From an uncultured Eubacteriales bacterium (GTDB taxonomy: Bacteria > Bacillota > Clostridia > Oscillospirales > Acutalibacteraceae): a DNA stretch of 64,000 bases. The translations under genes and the position numbers were made by a program. Within the stretch, counting starts at the first letter, position 1, and each line of letters opens with the position of its first letter. Location: the NCBI GenBank assembly GCA_934486895.1, contig CAKSQZ010000006.1, forward strand, positions 1-64,000, written 5' to 3'. This document shows, piece by piece, positions 42,117-49,988 of this stretch. The notes under the pieces are model-generated. The model did no database searches, was not told the DNA's origin, and saw nothing but the letters and a program-made list of their open reading frames with translations.

Positions 42117-42615
42117 GCCGAAAGGACTGATAATCACGGAAAAGCACAATATTGCACCTGTTTTTGATAAAAACTCAAGAATTTTAATACTGGGTTCTTT
42201 CCCGTCTGTTAAGTCACGGCAGCAGCAGTTTTTTTACGGACATCCGCAAAACCGCTTTTGGAAGATGCTTGCCGCTGTTTTCAATGAAAAAGTGCCTGCC
42301 GATATTCCCGAAAAGACCGCTCTTTTACTAAATCACGGTATTGCACTTTGGGATGTTGTCGGAAGCTGCGACATCAAGGGATCGTCGGACAGCAGTATTA
42401 AAAACGCTGTGCCGAACGACCTTGGGAAAATCCTCGGCTGCGCCGAGATCAAACGGATAATAACAAACGGACAGACCGCTCACAGGCTTTATCTGAAACT
42501 CATCAAAAACGATATAGGAATAGACGATATATGCATGCCATCGACAAGTCCCGCAAACGCCGCCTGCTCGCTCGAACAGCTTATTTCGCTTTGGAGCGGG
42601 GCACTTTTATTCTGA
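42115..42615 (+). CDS. Hypoxanthine/uracil-DNA glycosylase, family 6-like, start uncertain
   Basis: 166 aa as drawn. The core LILGSFPSVKSRQQQFFYGH and PQNRFWKMLA followed by GIALWDVVGSC and PSTSPANA matches the DNA-deoxyinosine glycosylase branch of the uracil-DNA glycosylase fold, which removes deaminated bases. The start is a problem: the only canonical in-frame codon is TTG at 42115, inside the terminator tail and without a ribosome site. An AAAGGA at 42120-42125 would instead serve a non-standard ATA or ATC at 42130-42135, which fits the family N terminus better. Its last 35 nt overlap the gene on the other strand. Confidence 0.8.
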   Translation: MPKGLIITEKHNIAPVFDKNSRILILGSFPSVKSRQQQFFYGHPQNRFWKMLAAVFNEKVPADIPEKTALLLNHGIALWDVVGSCDIKGSSDSSIKNAVPNDLGKILGCAEIKRIITNGQTAHRLYLKLIKNDIGIDDICMPSTSPANAACSLEQLISLWSGALLF

Positions 42616-43303
42616 ATGTCTTTAAATATGCTTTTTGTTCGGCGGTCAGCCTCAGGCTTTCGACCGCCTTTTGTATTGCTTTATTATGAGTCCAAGGCTC
42701 CAAAACGGCGTTTTCTATATAAGGCAGAGTCGATTCGTACTGCTTTGCGAGCAGTGTTGCGAAATACCATGCGATCATCATTTTGATATAGTATTCATCC
42801 GATGAGACGGCGGCGACTTTTCGAAGATACTTTTCATCAAAAAGATCATCGGCAAACCGGCGCATGAGCTCGCCTATCGCAAAACGTACGGTGTATGTCT
42901 TATCGCTGTCAAGCCACCTATCTATATAGGAAAGCAGTTTTTCGGGTTGTTTTGAAAATGCTTTCGGGTTTATCATGTCGCAAGTCGCCCAGTTGTCGAT
43001 ATACGGCAGGAACCGCTCCAGCTGTGATACGGTTTCGTCGAAATCGGAATTATAACAAATAAGCATTGCGTGAAGATTGTTTTGTTCATAATATTCATGC
43101 GGAAGATCATTCAAAAATTCATCATATCCGCCGTCTTTGAATATCGTCTTGGCATATGCCCTGAGAGACGGAACACGGACGCCTATGATTGTGTTTTTAT
43201 CCACTGTCGGCATAAGCGAGGCGTGAAAATCTCTGTACTGCTCATCACGCATCTCAAAAAGATGAGCAGTTATTTTTTTACTGTAATCACTGTTTTGTTT
43301 CAT
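42581..43303 (-). CDS. AlkD-like DNA alkylation repair protein
   Basis: 240 aa, all-helical HEAT-like repeats (TIIGVRVPSLRAYAKTIFK; YIDNWATCDM; LMRRFADD; MMIAWYFATLL). The family's DNA glycosylases excise N3- and N7-alkylated purines without flipping the base. A -10 element TACAAT (43326-43331) lies upstream. It converges on and overlaps the glycosylase gene by 35 nt. Confidence 0.9.
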   Translation of the reverse strand: MKQNSDYSKKITAHLFEMRDEQYRDFHASLMPTVDKNTIIGVRVPSLRAYAKTIFKDGGYDEFLNDLPHEYYEQNNLHAMLICYNSDFDETVSQLERFLPYIDNWATCDMINPKAFSKQPEKLLSYIDRWLDSDKTYTVRFAIGELMRRFADDLFDEKYLRKVAAVSSDEYYIKMMIAWYFATLLAKQYESTLPYIENAVLEPWTHNKAIQKAVESLRLTAEQKAYLKTFRIKVPRSKAK

Positions 43304-43386
43304 ATTATGTTACCTCTTTGCTCAAATTGTATCACAAATCGTCAATCTGCACAATAATTTAATTTCAATTTTTACGCTCTGGCAAA

Positions 43387-43415
43387 TTGAATTATATTTG
43401 CAGTCATTGTATAAT
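43387..43415 (+). promoter_or_regulatory. Promoter of the solute-binding lipoprotein gene
   Basis: TTGAAT (43387-43392), 17-nt gap, TATAAT (43410-43415). The transcript would start about 28 nt before the TTG codon. Confidence 0.75.
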
Positions 43416-43449
43416 TAATTTGCAAATATATTTTAAGGGGTGCTCAACT

Positions 43450-45066
43450 TTGAAAAATGCAAAACGAGCGGCTGCGCTCATCCTTGCCGCTTCGCTCGCA
43501 ATCCTGCCCGCAGGTTGCAAAGACGATAAGTCAAGCGAGTCTGCAACCGCAACAACAACCGCAGCGGCAACCACTGCCGCGACATCTGCCGATGCTGGTT
43601 CAACCACAACCAAGGCAACATCGGCCTCAAACTCTGCTTCTGCTGCAAACAGCAATGCAGGAAGCAATCTTCCCGCTCTGCCGAACATTCGTAAGTCCGC
43701 TAAGGTATATAATACTCCGGCGGATAAAAAACGCCCGAGCGACTCTTTCATCAAGTCGGTCAAGGGTTACACTCTGAAGATAAAACATCCGTGGAATTTC
43801 GGCGGTAAGGCCGGAACATCGAGCTCTTCTCTCGGCAACTACAAAACCGCTATCAAGTATGTCAAAGATACATACGGCGCAACAATCGAAGAGATCGGCG
43901 TGTTCCAGGATTACAATAAGATCCTCCAGGGCGAGATATCCGCTAACAAGTTTGAATATCAGATGTACGAAGTACAGAGCTTCAATTTTGCTTCGTATAT
44001 CAAGAACAATTATATGAAGAACCTGCGTTCCGCTCAGAATATTGCGGCTATCAATTTCACAGAAGCGTGGTATGACTTCAACAACACTCAGATCGCGGCT
44101 ATCAACGGCGGTCAGTACGGCTGGACTTCGTTCGACGCCGAGTACACTCTGCCGGCAGGTATTCTTTATAACAAGAAGCTTATCAAAGCGGCTAATCTCA
44201 CAGATCCTATCGTTGCCGCAAGAAAAGGTCAGTGGACCTGGGATACATTCGAAAGCTACGCTCTGAAACTCACAACATCCTCTACACCCGGCTTCCGTAT
44301 CGCAGCTAAGGACGGTCCTGTTCTTCTCAGCTCGCTTATGTCCGCTATGGGCACTAACCTTGTTGAGCTTAAGAAGGGTTCGGCTCCGAAGTCGAATATC
44401 ACTTCTCAGGCAGGACGAGACGCTCTTGCCAAAATAGAAACATGGGTCAAGAAAAAGGCTGTTGTCTTTAATGCAGATGAGGATTGGGCTGCCAACAAGA
44501 AGCTGTTTGCAGACGGTAAGGTCGCTATGACTCTCGCATCGCACGATACTCTCAACCTTTGCACAGGTTCGGCTGTCAAGAACAGCATCGGTATCGTTCC
44601 GTTCCCGTCAAAGTCTGCTTCAAAGACTTATAAGAGCGTTCAGGATGTTCAGTTTATCTCGTTTATCCCGAGTTACTACAACAACGACACGGAAGTTGCA
44701 AAGATGCTCTTCCTGCGCGATGAAGAGATGCGTCAGCTCTATCGTTACAGAGAACAGATGTTTGTAAACTCCTACAAGAACTACAACCTCGACAATGATT
44801 CGATGGCTATGGCTTACCTTATCAAATACGCTTCTACCGATACATCCGGCGTTAAATACGGTAAGTATGTAAGTGCGGTTTCCATTCTCGATCCGGACGG
44901 TTCGGATGCAGACGGTATGCCCAATCTTACAAAAATAGTTCACCCGGTATTCAAGGGAGCCGCTGCTTCCAAGCAGATCTCGTCTTACGGTGCCGCGCTT
45001 CAGAAGAAGTATGACAGCCTGTGGGGATCCAAAGTATTCACCGGCAACTACAATTACAACAAATAA
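43450..45066 (+). CDS. ABC-type extracellular solute-binding lipoprotein
   Basis: 538 aa from a TTG at 43450, with AAGGGG 9 nt upstream. The signal peptide ends in a lipobox LPAGC with C23 as the lipid-modified residue. A Thr/Ala/Ser-rich linker (about 30-75) leads to a family-1 type solute-binding fold (YDFNNTQIAAINGGQYGWT; AGILYNKKLIKAANLTD; KGQWTWDTFESYALKL). It probably binds a sugar or oligosaccharide at the cell surface. No permease or ATPase gene is adjacent, so it either serves a transporter encoded elsewhere or acts alone. It has its own promoter and terminator. Confidence 0.88.
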   Translation: MKNAKRAAALILAASLAILPAGCKDDKSSESATATTTAAATTAATSADAGSTTTKATSASNSASAANSNAGSNLPALPNIRKSAKVYNTPADKKRPSDSFIKSVKGYTLKIKHPWNFGGKAGTSSSSLGNYKTAIKYVKDTYGATIEEIGVFQDYNKILQGEISANKFEYQMYEVQSFNFASYIKNNYMKNLRSAQNIAAINFTEAWYDFNNTQIAAINGGQYGWTSFDAEYTLPAGILYNKKLIKAANLTDPIVAARKGQWTWDTFESYALKLTTSSTPGFRIAAKDGPVLLSSLMSAMGTNLVELKKGSAPKSNITSQAGRDALAKIETWVKKKAVVFNADEDWAANKKLFADGKVAMTLASHDTLNLCTGSAVKNSIGIVPFPSKSASKTYKSVQDVQFISFIPSYYNNDTEVAKMLFLRDEEMRQLYRYREQMFVNSYKNYNLDNDSMAMAYLIKYASTDTSGVKYGKYVSAVSILDPDGSDADGMPNLTKIVHPVFKGAAASKQISSYGAALQKKYDSLWGSKVFTGNYNYNK

Positions 45067-45086
45067 GTTTATTCGTCAGACATTTT

Positions 45087-45125
45087 AAAAACTCGGTGCG
45101 ACAAATTCCGCACCGAGTTTTTGTT
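45087..45125 (+). terminator. Terminator of the solute-binding protein gene
   Basis: A 14-bp stem (45087-45100 with 45109-45122) and 8-nt loop, followed by TTGTTTT. Confidence 0.92.
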
Positions 45126-45317
45126 TTGGGATTTTTAAAGCCTGTGTCTGCCGATATCGGAGTCCGCCTTTTTAATGCCGCATTATACGAGGCCTGAGGT
45201 CAGCCCGGTAAACAAACAGAGCCGAATGCGAACAGCACCGCATATTGTTACTTTTCTTTTTTCTTTATTATTGCACTCAGACAGTCATGCGAAGGTCGGT
45301 ACGATTTTTAATTGAAG
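45126..45317. other. Intergenic stretch without recognisable content
   Basis: About 190 nt between two terminators. I see no credible reading frame, promoter, RNA fold or repeat in it. Confidence 0.5.
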
Positions 45318-45354
45318 AAAAAAGCTGTGCTGACGGACAAGCCGTCAGCACAGC
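45318..45354 (-). terminator. Terminator of the zinc-ribbon gene
   Basis: On the minus strand a 13-bp stem (45342-45354 with 45324-45336) with a 5-nt loop is followed by TTTTTTCTTC. Confidence 0.9.
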
Positions 45355-45389
45355 AGATTGACAGTATCTGTTTTAAAAAACCGGTCGGA

Positions 45390-45956
45390 TCACTTTAGTA
45401 TTTTAATCTTGCCGATTATGGGGAGTTCCTTAGCTTTGCCTGTTGCGGCATTGACGATACCGATTATCGCAAACACAAGAAAGACTATGCTGATAAGCGA
45501 TAGGAGTACGGATACAATACCGTATAAAGCCGCACCTGCGCCGCCGAAAATAAACTGATAATCCGGAACGATCGCTCTGATTATACCGGTGATAATGCCG
45601 GAAAAGACGCCGTATACCGCTCCTGCAATAAGGAGAACAAGCCCCTGATTAGCATGGAAGCGGGCAAATTTTGAATTCTTCGGTGCACCAAAAATTGTGA
45701 CAAGCACCAATATTCCGATGTAAGCGAGAATTGCAAACACCTTGTTTGCCTCTGCGTCTTTCGGGTCGATCTGCGAGGTATAGTCGGCTGTGTTGTTGAG
45801 CTGAGCTATATTATGTGCGAAGTTCTGACCTGCCTGCGACTGTTGCGGCTGAGCCTGCTGCTGTGCTGTTTCCTCTGCGCTTACAGGTGTGCCGCAAGCG
45901 GCGCAAAAGCGAACATCGTCCTTAAGCTCTTTTCCGCAATTCTTACAAAAACTCAT
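45390..45956 (-). CDS. Zinc-ribbon membrane protein
   Basis: 188 aa. An N-terminal zinc ribbon (CKNC at 5-8, CAAC at 19-22) is followed by a Gln/Ala-rich linker and then three or more membrane segments (about 70-90, 105-130, 140-170; FARFHANQGLVLLIAG). The membrane part resembles the DUF4870 type. Function unknown. It has GGAGG upstream and its own terminator; it may be co-transcribed with the HTH-like gene 57 nt upstream. Confidence 0.8.
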   Translation of the reverse strand: MSFCKNCGKELKDDVRFCAACGTPVSAEETAQQQAQPQQSQAGQNFAHNIAQLNNTADYTSQIDPKDAEANKVFAILAYIGILVLVTIFGAPKNSKFARFHANQGLVLLIAGAVYGVFSGIITGIIRAIVPDYQFIFGGAGAALYGIVSVLLSLISIVFLVFAIIGIVNAATGKAKELPIIGKIKILK

Positions 45957-46013
45957 GATTTTCTCCTCCGAAATACTTTATTTTTTAACGGATATCTCCG
46001 TTTAATACCGATA

Positions 46014-46433
46014 TTATTCACCGAAAGGGTTATTAAAGCGTTCATGAAAAACGCTCTCATCATCGCTTTTCTTCTTTTTGGCTGTCGGGTATGAGCCGAT
46101 CGCGCCGCAATCGGTGAACACCGCAAAGGCGACATAAATACAAACTTTGTCGGGCGGGCGTTTTCCGCTCTTCCAATCCTCAACAGTTTTCACGCCGAGC
46201 ATATACTTCGATGCGAAATCCTTTTCATCGAGATCGGTGATCGAAAGAAGCGTTTGTATTTCATCACAGGCGCACCTATAAACATTTGAAAGCAGCAGAT
46301 CAAGATCATCGAGCCGATTGGTGTAATAATACGGTTCCATCCAATCCTGCCAACTGAGGTCTTTCAAAAACTGCTCCCTATCTTTGCTTTTCCGAGCTTC
46401 AAGATAAAGCTGCGAAAAATCGGCAAATTTCAT
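46014..46433 (-). CDS. Helix-turn-helix-like protein, unknown
   Basis: 139 aa. Residues about 58-105 (LLSITDLDEKDFASKYMLGV then KTVEDWKSGKRPPDK) look like an Xre-type helix-turn-helix in which the recognition helix is followed by a typical W-x-x-G-K/R-R-x-P. The N-terminal half is acidic and aromatic with no known domain. It starts within the last 4 nt of the transporter gene, so the two are one transcription unit. DNA-binding is likely but not certain. Confidence 0.6.
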   Translation of the reverse strand: MKFADFSQLYLEARKSKDREQFLKDLSWQDWMEPYYYTNRLDDLDLLLSNVYRCACDEIQTLLSITDLDEKDFASKYMLGVKTVEDWKSGKRPPDKVCIYVAFAVFTDCGAIGSYPTAKKKKSDDESVFHERFNNPFGE

Positions 46434-47389
46434 TTAAAAATTCTCCGTTTCGCTGTTTTTACGGTCTTTTCTTTAAAGCGATCGATTATCACTTTAGGGG
46501 AAACCTGTGCCATTATTATCGCACAGAACATAAGCACACATCCGAGCATTTCTTTCGGCAATAGCGACTGACCGAGGAAAACCCAGCCTGCCAGAGCCGA
46601 CATGACCGATTCAAGGCTCAAGATGAGAGATGCGATCGTCGGGTCCATATTTTTCTGCCCGATTATCTGAAGCGTATATGCAACGCCGCAGGAGAAAACA
46701 CCCGTTACGATGAGAGCCTGCCAAGCGTCCCACCCGCCGAGAGCGGAAAATGCCTGAGCCATACGATCATTTTCAAAAAAGAGCATACACACGCCTGACA
46801 GGATCGCACAGACAAAGAACTGAATACACGAGAGGTGCACGCCGTCGCACAAAGGAGCATAATGATCCACTACGAGTATATGAACCGAAAACGCGAAGGC
46901 ACACATTAATATCAGAAAATCTCCGATCTCTATTGAAAAACCGTCTTTAATGCAGAGAAAATACAGACCGACAAGTGCTATCGCGACCGAGATCCAAGCG
47001 CGGATCCCGCATTTTTTCTTTATGAAAATGCCGAGCAAAGGCACAAGCACTATATAAAATGCTGTTATAAACCCGGCTTTACCGACTGTTGTTTGCTCGA
47101 TACCAAACTGCTGAAAATTCGTTGCGACAAACATCAGGATGCCGCAAAGCACACCGCCTGCGATCAAAGTTTTACACGGCTTCTTATTCGGTTCAGGCTC
47201 TTTCTTTTTTATCATACTTTGCGCCGACATCAACACTAAGAGCGACACTCCGCCGATAAAAAAGCGAAGACAGTTGAATGTAAACGGACGCATAACATCC
47301 GCTCCCTTGCTCTGAAAAACAAACGCCACTCCCCAAATAGTGGCTGTAAGCAGCAGAAGCAAGGAATTGCGCAACTTTTTAACTTCCAA
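46430..47389 (-). CDS. EamA/DMT-family membrane transporter
   Basis: 319 aa with ten hydrophobic segments in two EamA repeats (ATIWGVAFVFQSKGADVMRP; SLILSLESVMSALAGWVFLG). The family exports or imports small metabolites; the substrate is unknown. The best start is the TTG at 47389, 10 nt after AAAGGA; another TTG lies further in. It is preceded by a strong promoter. Confidence 0.88.
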   Translation of the reverse strand: MEVKKLRNSLLLLLTATIWGVAFVFQSKGADVMRPFTFNCLRFFIGGVSLLVLMSAQSMIKKKEPEPNKKPCKTLIAGGVLCGILMFVATNFQQFGIEQTTVGKAGFITAFYIVLVPLLGIFIKKKCGIRAWISVAIALVGLYFLCIKDGFSIEIGDFLILMCAFAFSVHILVVDHYAPLCDGVHLSCIQFFVCAILSGVCMLFFENDRMAQAFSALGGWDAWQALIVTGVFSCGVAYTLQIIGQKNMDPTIASLILSLESVMSALAGWVFLGQSLLPKEMLGCVLMFCAIIMAQVSPKVIIDRFKEKTVKTAKRRIFK

Positions 47390-47413
47390 AATTTCTTCAT
47401 CCTTTCGTCTATA

Positions 47414-47442
47414 ATTATACCACCCCGCAATAATCTTTTCAA
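47414..47442 (-). promoter_or_regulatory. Sigma-A promoter of the EamA-HTH unit
   Basis: On the minus strand TTGAAA (47437-47442), 17-nt gap, TATAAT (47414-47419). Confidence 0.85.
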
Positions 47443-47474
47443 CCGTTTATTTTTTACTTAAAAGTCTGTGTCTT

Positions 47475-47512
47475 ACAAAAAAGAAAAGTCGACTAACTAA
47501 AGCCGACTTTTC
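47475..47512 (-). terminator. Terminator after the SWIM protein gene
   Basis: On the minus strand a 9-bp stem (47504-47512 with 47483-47491), 12-nt loop, then TTTTTT a few bases on. It is about 95 nt past the gene; the gap shows nothing else. Confidence 0.65.
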
Positions 47513-47606
47513 CGTATATACCAAATCCGGAACCCGATGGTTTTGGCATCTTTTTGCCGAGGATATATTAATTTGTAAGGGCTAAAACTTATTATCACTT
47601 AAAAAC

Positions 47607-48422
47607 TCAAAGCGTAAATGTATCGGTGTCTTTACCGTCGGTTGCAAATGTGAGCAACACCTCCTTGATGACTGCGGCAAAGTAACCGGCACTCTCGTAT
47701 TCGGCAGTATGATTTTTTTCAATTACTCCAAGCGTTTCTTTAAGCTGAAGCACAGCGGCAAACTCATGCTTGCAGCTGCCTCCGCAAAAGCAGGGGCAAA
47801 CCAGCTTGCTGATCTCGCCGTTTTGATATTCAAACTCCACCTCATAGATTTCGCTTCCTTCAACGATCGCATATCCCTTACAGCCGTCAAGACATATGTA
47901 TCTGACCTTGTTATCCAAATAGTATTTATGTCCGCGTTCAGCGGTCGCTTTGTCAACATTCATATCGCCTAGATCATCAATACGAAAAAATGTGTCGTCA
48001 CTGCCGTAGACAAATTCATCGCCGTCCGCCGCCGGCGCTTTAAACCACAGCAAAACCTTATCGTACGGCAATGCCTTGCGGTCAAATGTGACAAAATGAC
48101 TGCCCGCCATAAAGAAACGACCGTGTACATCGGTGTCCACCACGGCAATTACACGCTTGTAATCGGACATTTTGATTTTGAAATTATAATCGACATCGAT
48201 GACACGACCGAGCATTCCCTCCAGCTTACCGTCCACATACACCATGTCCCCGCGATACAGGTTGAATCGGTCATTGTAGTAGGGGAGCGTCATATTTCTG
48301 TTTGCAAAGTAGATCTGCGCTACACATCTGCGCGGCATTTCGTTCTGTTGCAGCGCAATTTCCGCAGTTTTTTCGTTATTCGTATCGGTTGTCTGAGCTG
48401 TGAATCCTATTTTAAAACTCAT
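47607..48422 (-). CDS. SWIM zinc-finger protein, unknown function
   Basis: 271 aa. The C-terminal part holds a SWIM-type zinc finger: C209, C211, C213, then C217 and H219 (CPCFCGGSCKHEF), after a beta hairpin (IYEVEFEYQNGEISKL). The N-terminal two thirds look like small beta barrels (YRGDMVYVDGKLEGMLGRV). SWIM fingers bind DNA or proteins in bacteria, often fused to helicases; here no helicase domain is attached. It is 22 nt downstream of an unrelated small gene and probably in one operon with it. Confidence 0.75.
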   Translation of the reverse strand: MSFKIGFTAQTTDTNNEKTAEIALQQNEMPRRCVAQIYFANRNMTLPYYNDRFNLYRGDMVYVDGKLEGMLGRVIDVDYNFKIKMSDYKRVIAVVDTDVHGRFFMAGSHFVTFDRKALPYDKVLLWFKAPAADGDEFVYGSDDTFFRIDDLGDMNVDKATAERGHKYYLDNKVRYICLDGCKGYAIVEGSEIYEVEFEYQNGEISKLVCPCFCGGSCKHEFAAVLQLKETLGVIEKNHTAEYESAGYFAAVIKEVLLTFATDGKDTDTFTL

Positions 48423-48444
48423 AATTCTTCCTGCTTATAAAGCT

Positions 48445-48864
48445 TCATGCTGTTATACTTAATTCATTATCACTTTTGATCACTTCACCCGATATGACTT
48501 TAGGAGTGTAAAAACGCTTTTGATGATAATTTTCAACTTTTCGTACTTGACCTAAAAGCTCGGATATCTTTTTGACTAAACTCTTATTTTGAGGGTTCTC
48601 AAAAAATTCTACGATAGGTTCTAATTCCTCAACATTATCCTTATAGTTTCTGCGAGCCTTGCGGTTTGAGGTCAGCTGTGTTGCTATTTTGCTGCGTTCA
48701 CGGTAATTAAGATCCTCGAGCTCCAGTTTGTGCAAATAATCCTGAGTGATCTTTTCTTCTTTTTTCATTGCCTCAAGATTATAATTATAGTCTGCTTTAG
48801 CGACATCGATAAAATCCAAAAATGTTTTAATGAACTGCGACGGTAATATTTTTTCCTGTTTCAT
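48445..48864 (-). CDS. Phage-like small helical protein
   Basis: 139 aa, mostly helical and charged, probably coiled coil. The stretch ERSKIATQLTSNRKARRNYK followed by a V-x-F-F and LLGQVRKVENYHQKR resembles, from memory, a small conserved protein of phages and plasmids in Firmicutes. Its function is unknown to me. A TATAAT (48916-48921) and AGAGGG ribosome site precede it. With the tRNA gene next to it, it may be a remnant of an integrated element. Confidence 0.6.
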   Translation of the reverse strand: MKQEKILPSQFIKTFLDFIDVAKADYNYNLEAMKKEEKITQDYLHKLELEDLNYRERSKIATQLTSNRKARRNYKDNVEELEPIVEFFENPQNKSLVKKISELLGQVRKVENYHQKRFYTPKVISGEVIKSDNELSITA

Positions 48865-48977
48865 AACAATCCCTCTTTTTTATCATTGCAAAAGCTTTTT
48901 TAGTTTTCTGATACCATTATACAAGCCTATATGTCCCATAAAACGGACTTTATTTTACTTTTTTGAATATGAAGCCA

Positions 48978-49012
48978 AAAACAAAAGGAATGGCTTATTT
49001 AAGCCATTCCTT
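48978..49012 (-). terminator. Terminator after tRNA-Gly
   Basis: A 12-bp stem (48985-48996 with 49001-49012) and 4-nt loop, followed on the minus strand by TTTTGTTTTT. Confidence 0.92.
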
Positions 49013-49015
49013 GGG

Positions 49016-49089
49016 TGGAGCAGATGACGGGAATCGAACCCGCGTATTCAGCTTGGGAAGCTGACATTCTGCCATTGAATCACATCTGC
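49016..49089 (-). tRNA. tRNA-Gly (anticodon CCC)
   Basis: 74 nt including an encoded CCA end. Acceptor stem GCAGATG/CATCTGC, anticodon stem TCAGC/GCTGA with loop TTCCCAA (anticodon CCC, reading GGG), and T-arm GCGGGTTCGATTCCCGT are all complete. It is a single gene between sigK and the phage-like gene and has its own terminator. Confidence 0.95.
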
Positions 49090-49148
49090 GTTTTTCAATA
49101 TTTAAATTAAAAAGATTATAGCATATTTTTGTCAGCATTGCAAGCAAT

Positions 49149-49838
49149 TTATTCAGTTATTTCATCGCGCAGCTTTTGAAGCGCTCGCTTTTCGATACGG
49201 GAGACATATGACCGGGATATTTTCAGTTTTTTTGCGATCTCGCGCTGCGGCAATTCATCCTCACCGAAAAGCCCGTAGCGATAAGCTATTATCGTCCGTT
49301 CGCGATCATCGAGACATTTATCCACCGCGACTTTCAGTTTCTGAATGTCGATCATACTTTCTATCTCGGCTTCTACATCCATATCATCGGCGATTATGTC
49401 TATCAAAGTCAGCGAGTTGCCTTCTTTATCGGTGTCGATCGGATCGCTCATCGAAACATCGAGCGCCTGCTTTTTTGCGCTTCGCATATACATAAGTATT
49501 TCATTATCAATACATCTCGACGCATATGTGGCGAGTTTTACATTTTTATCGGGGTTGTAAGTGTTTATTCCTTTTATAAGCCCGATAGTTCCGACCGAAA
49601 TCAGATCGTCCTGCTCATAGCCTTTGGCATAGTATTTCTTAATAACATGGGCGACAAGCCGCAGGTTATGCTCGATCAGCTTGTTTTTGGCGGCGGTATC
49701 GCCGCTGTCCAACATTTTTCGCAGCAGCTCTTTCTCCTCTTTTTCCGACAGTGCTTTCGGAAATACTCCGGTATTTACAACATGCAAGGCAAAATAAAAC
49801 ACATTTGAAAGCACCTGCATGATCAACGATAACAGCAT
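49149..49838 (-). CDS. sigK: Sporulation sigma factor, SigK type
   Basis: 229 aa from the ATG at 49838 (AAAGGTG upstream). A hydrophobic pro-sequence-like N terminus (about 1-25) precedes sigma region 2 (NKLIEHNLRLVAHVIKKYY; DLISVGTIGLIKGINTY; TYASRCIDNEILMYMR) and region 4 (RTIIAYRYGLFGEDEL; ISRSYVSRIEKRAL). The order and the pro-sequence fit late mother-cell SigK rather than SigE, but the two are close. The gene is uninterrupted (no skin-like element). Confidence 0.85.
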   Translation of the reverse strand: MLLSLIMQVLSNVFYFALHVVNTGVFPKALSEKEEKELLRKMLDSGDTAAKNKLIEHNLRLVAHVIKKYYAKGYEQDDLISVGTIGLIKGINTYNPDKNVKLATYASRCIDNEILMYMRSAKKQALDVSMSDPIDTDKEGNSLTLIDIIADDMDVEAEIESMIDIQKLKVAVDKCLDDRERTIIAYRYGLFGEDELPQREIAKKLKISRSYVSRIEKRALQKLRDEITE

Positions 49839-49948
49839 TTGACCGCACCTTTCGATAAGTTGATAATACATTTTATGCAGCGGCGGACGGATATTGACGA
49901 AATACGCCGATAAATTTTAATTTTTGTTAATAATTCGGCGATTTGATA

Positions 49949-49957
49949 TGTTATAAT
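49949..49957 (+). promoter_or_regulatory. Extended -10 promoter of the CPBP protease gene
   Basis: TGTTATAAT (49949-49957) is an extended -10 element; no good -35 stands 17 nt before it. It lies about 32 nt before the chosen ATG. Confidence 0.7.
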
Positions 49958-49988
49958 GGATATATATTTTAAATTGAAAGGGACAGCT

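Noticed and set aside
43627..44544. Minus-strand open frame of 305 codons opposite the solute-binding gene
   Set aside because: Shadow frame over a clear lipoprotein gene; no ribosome site or domain.
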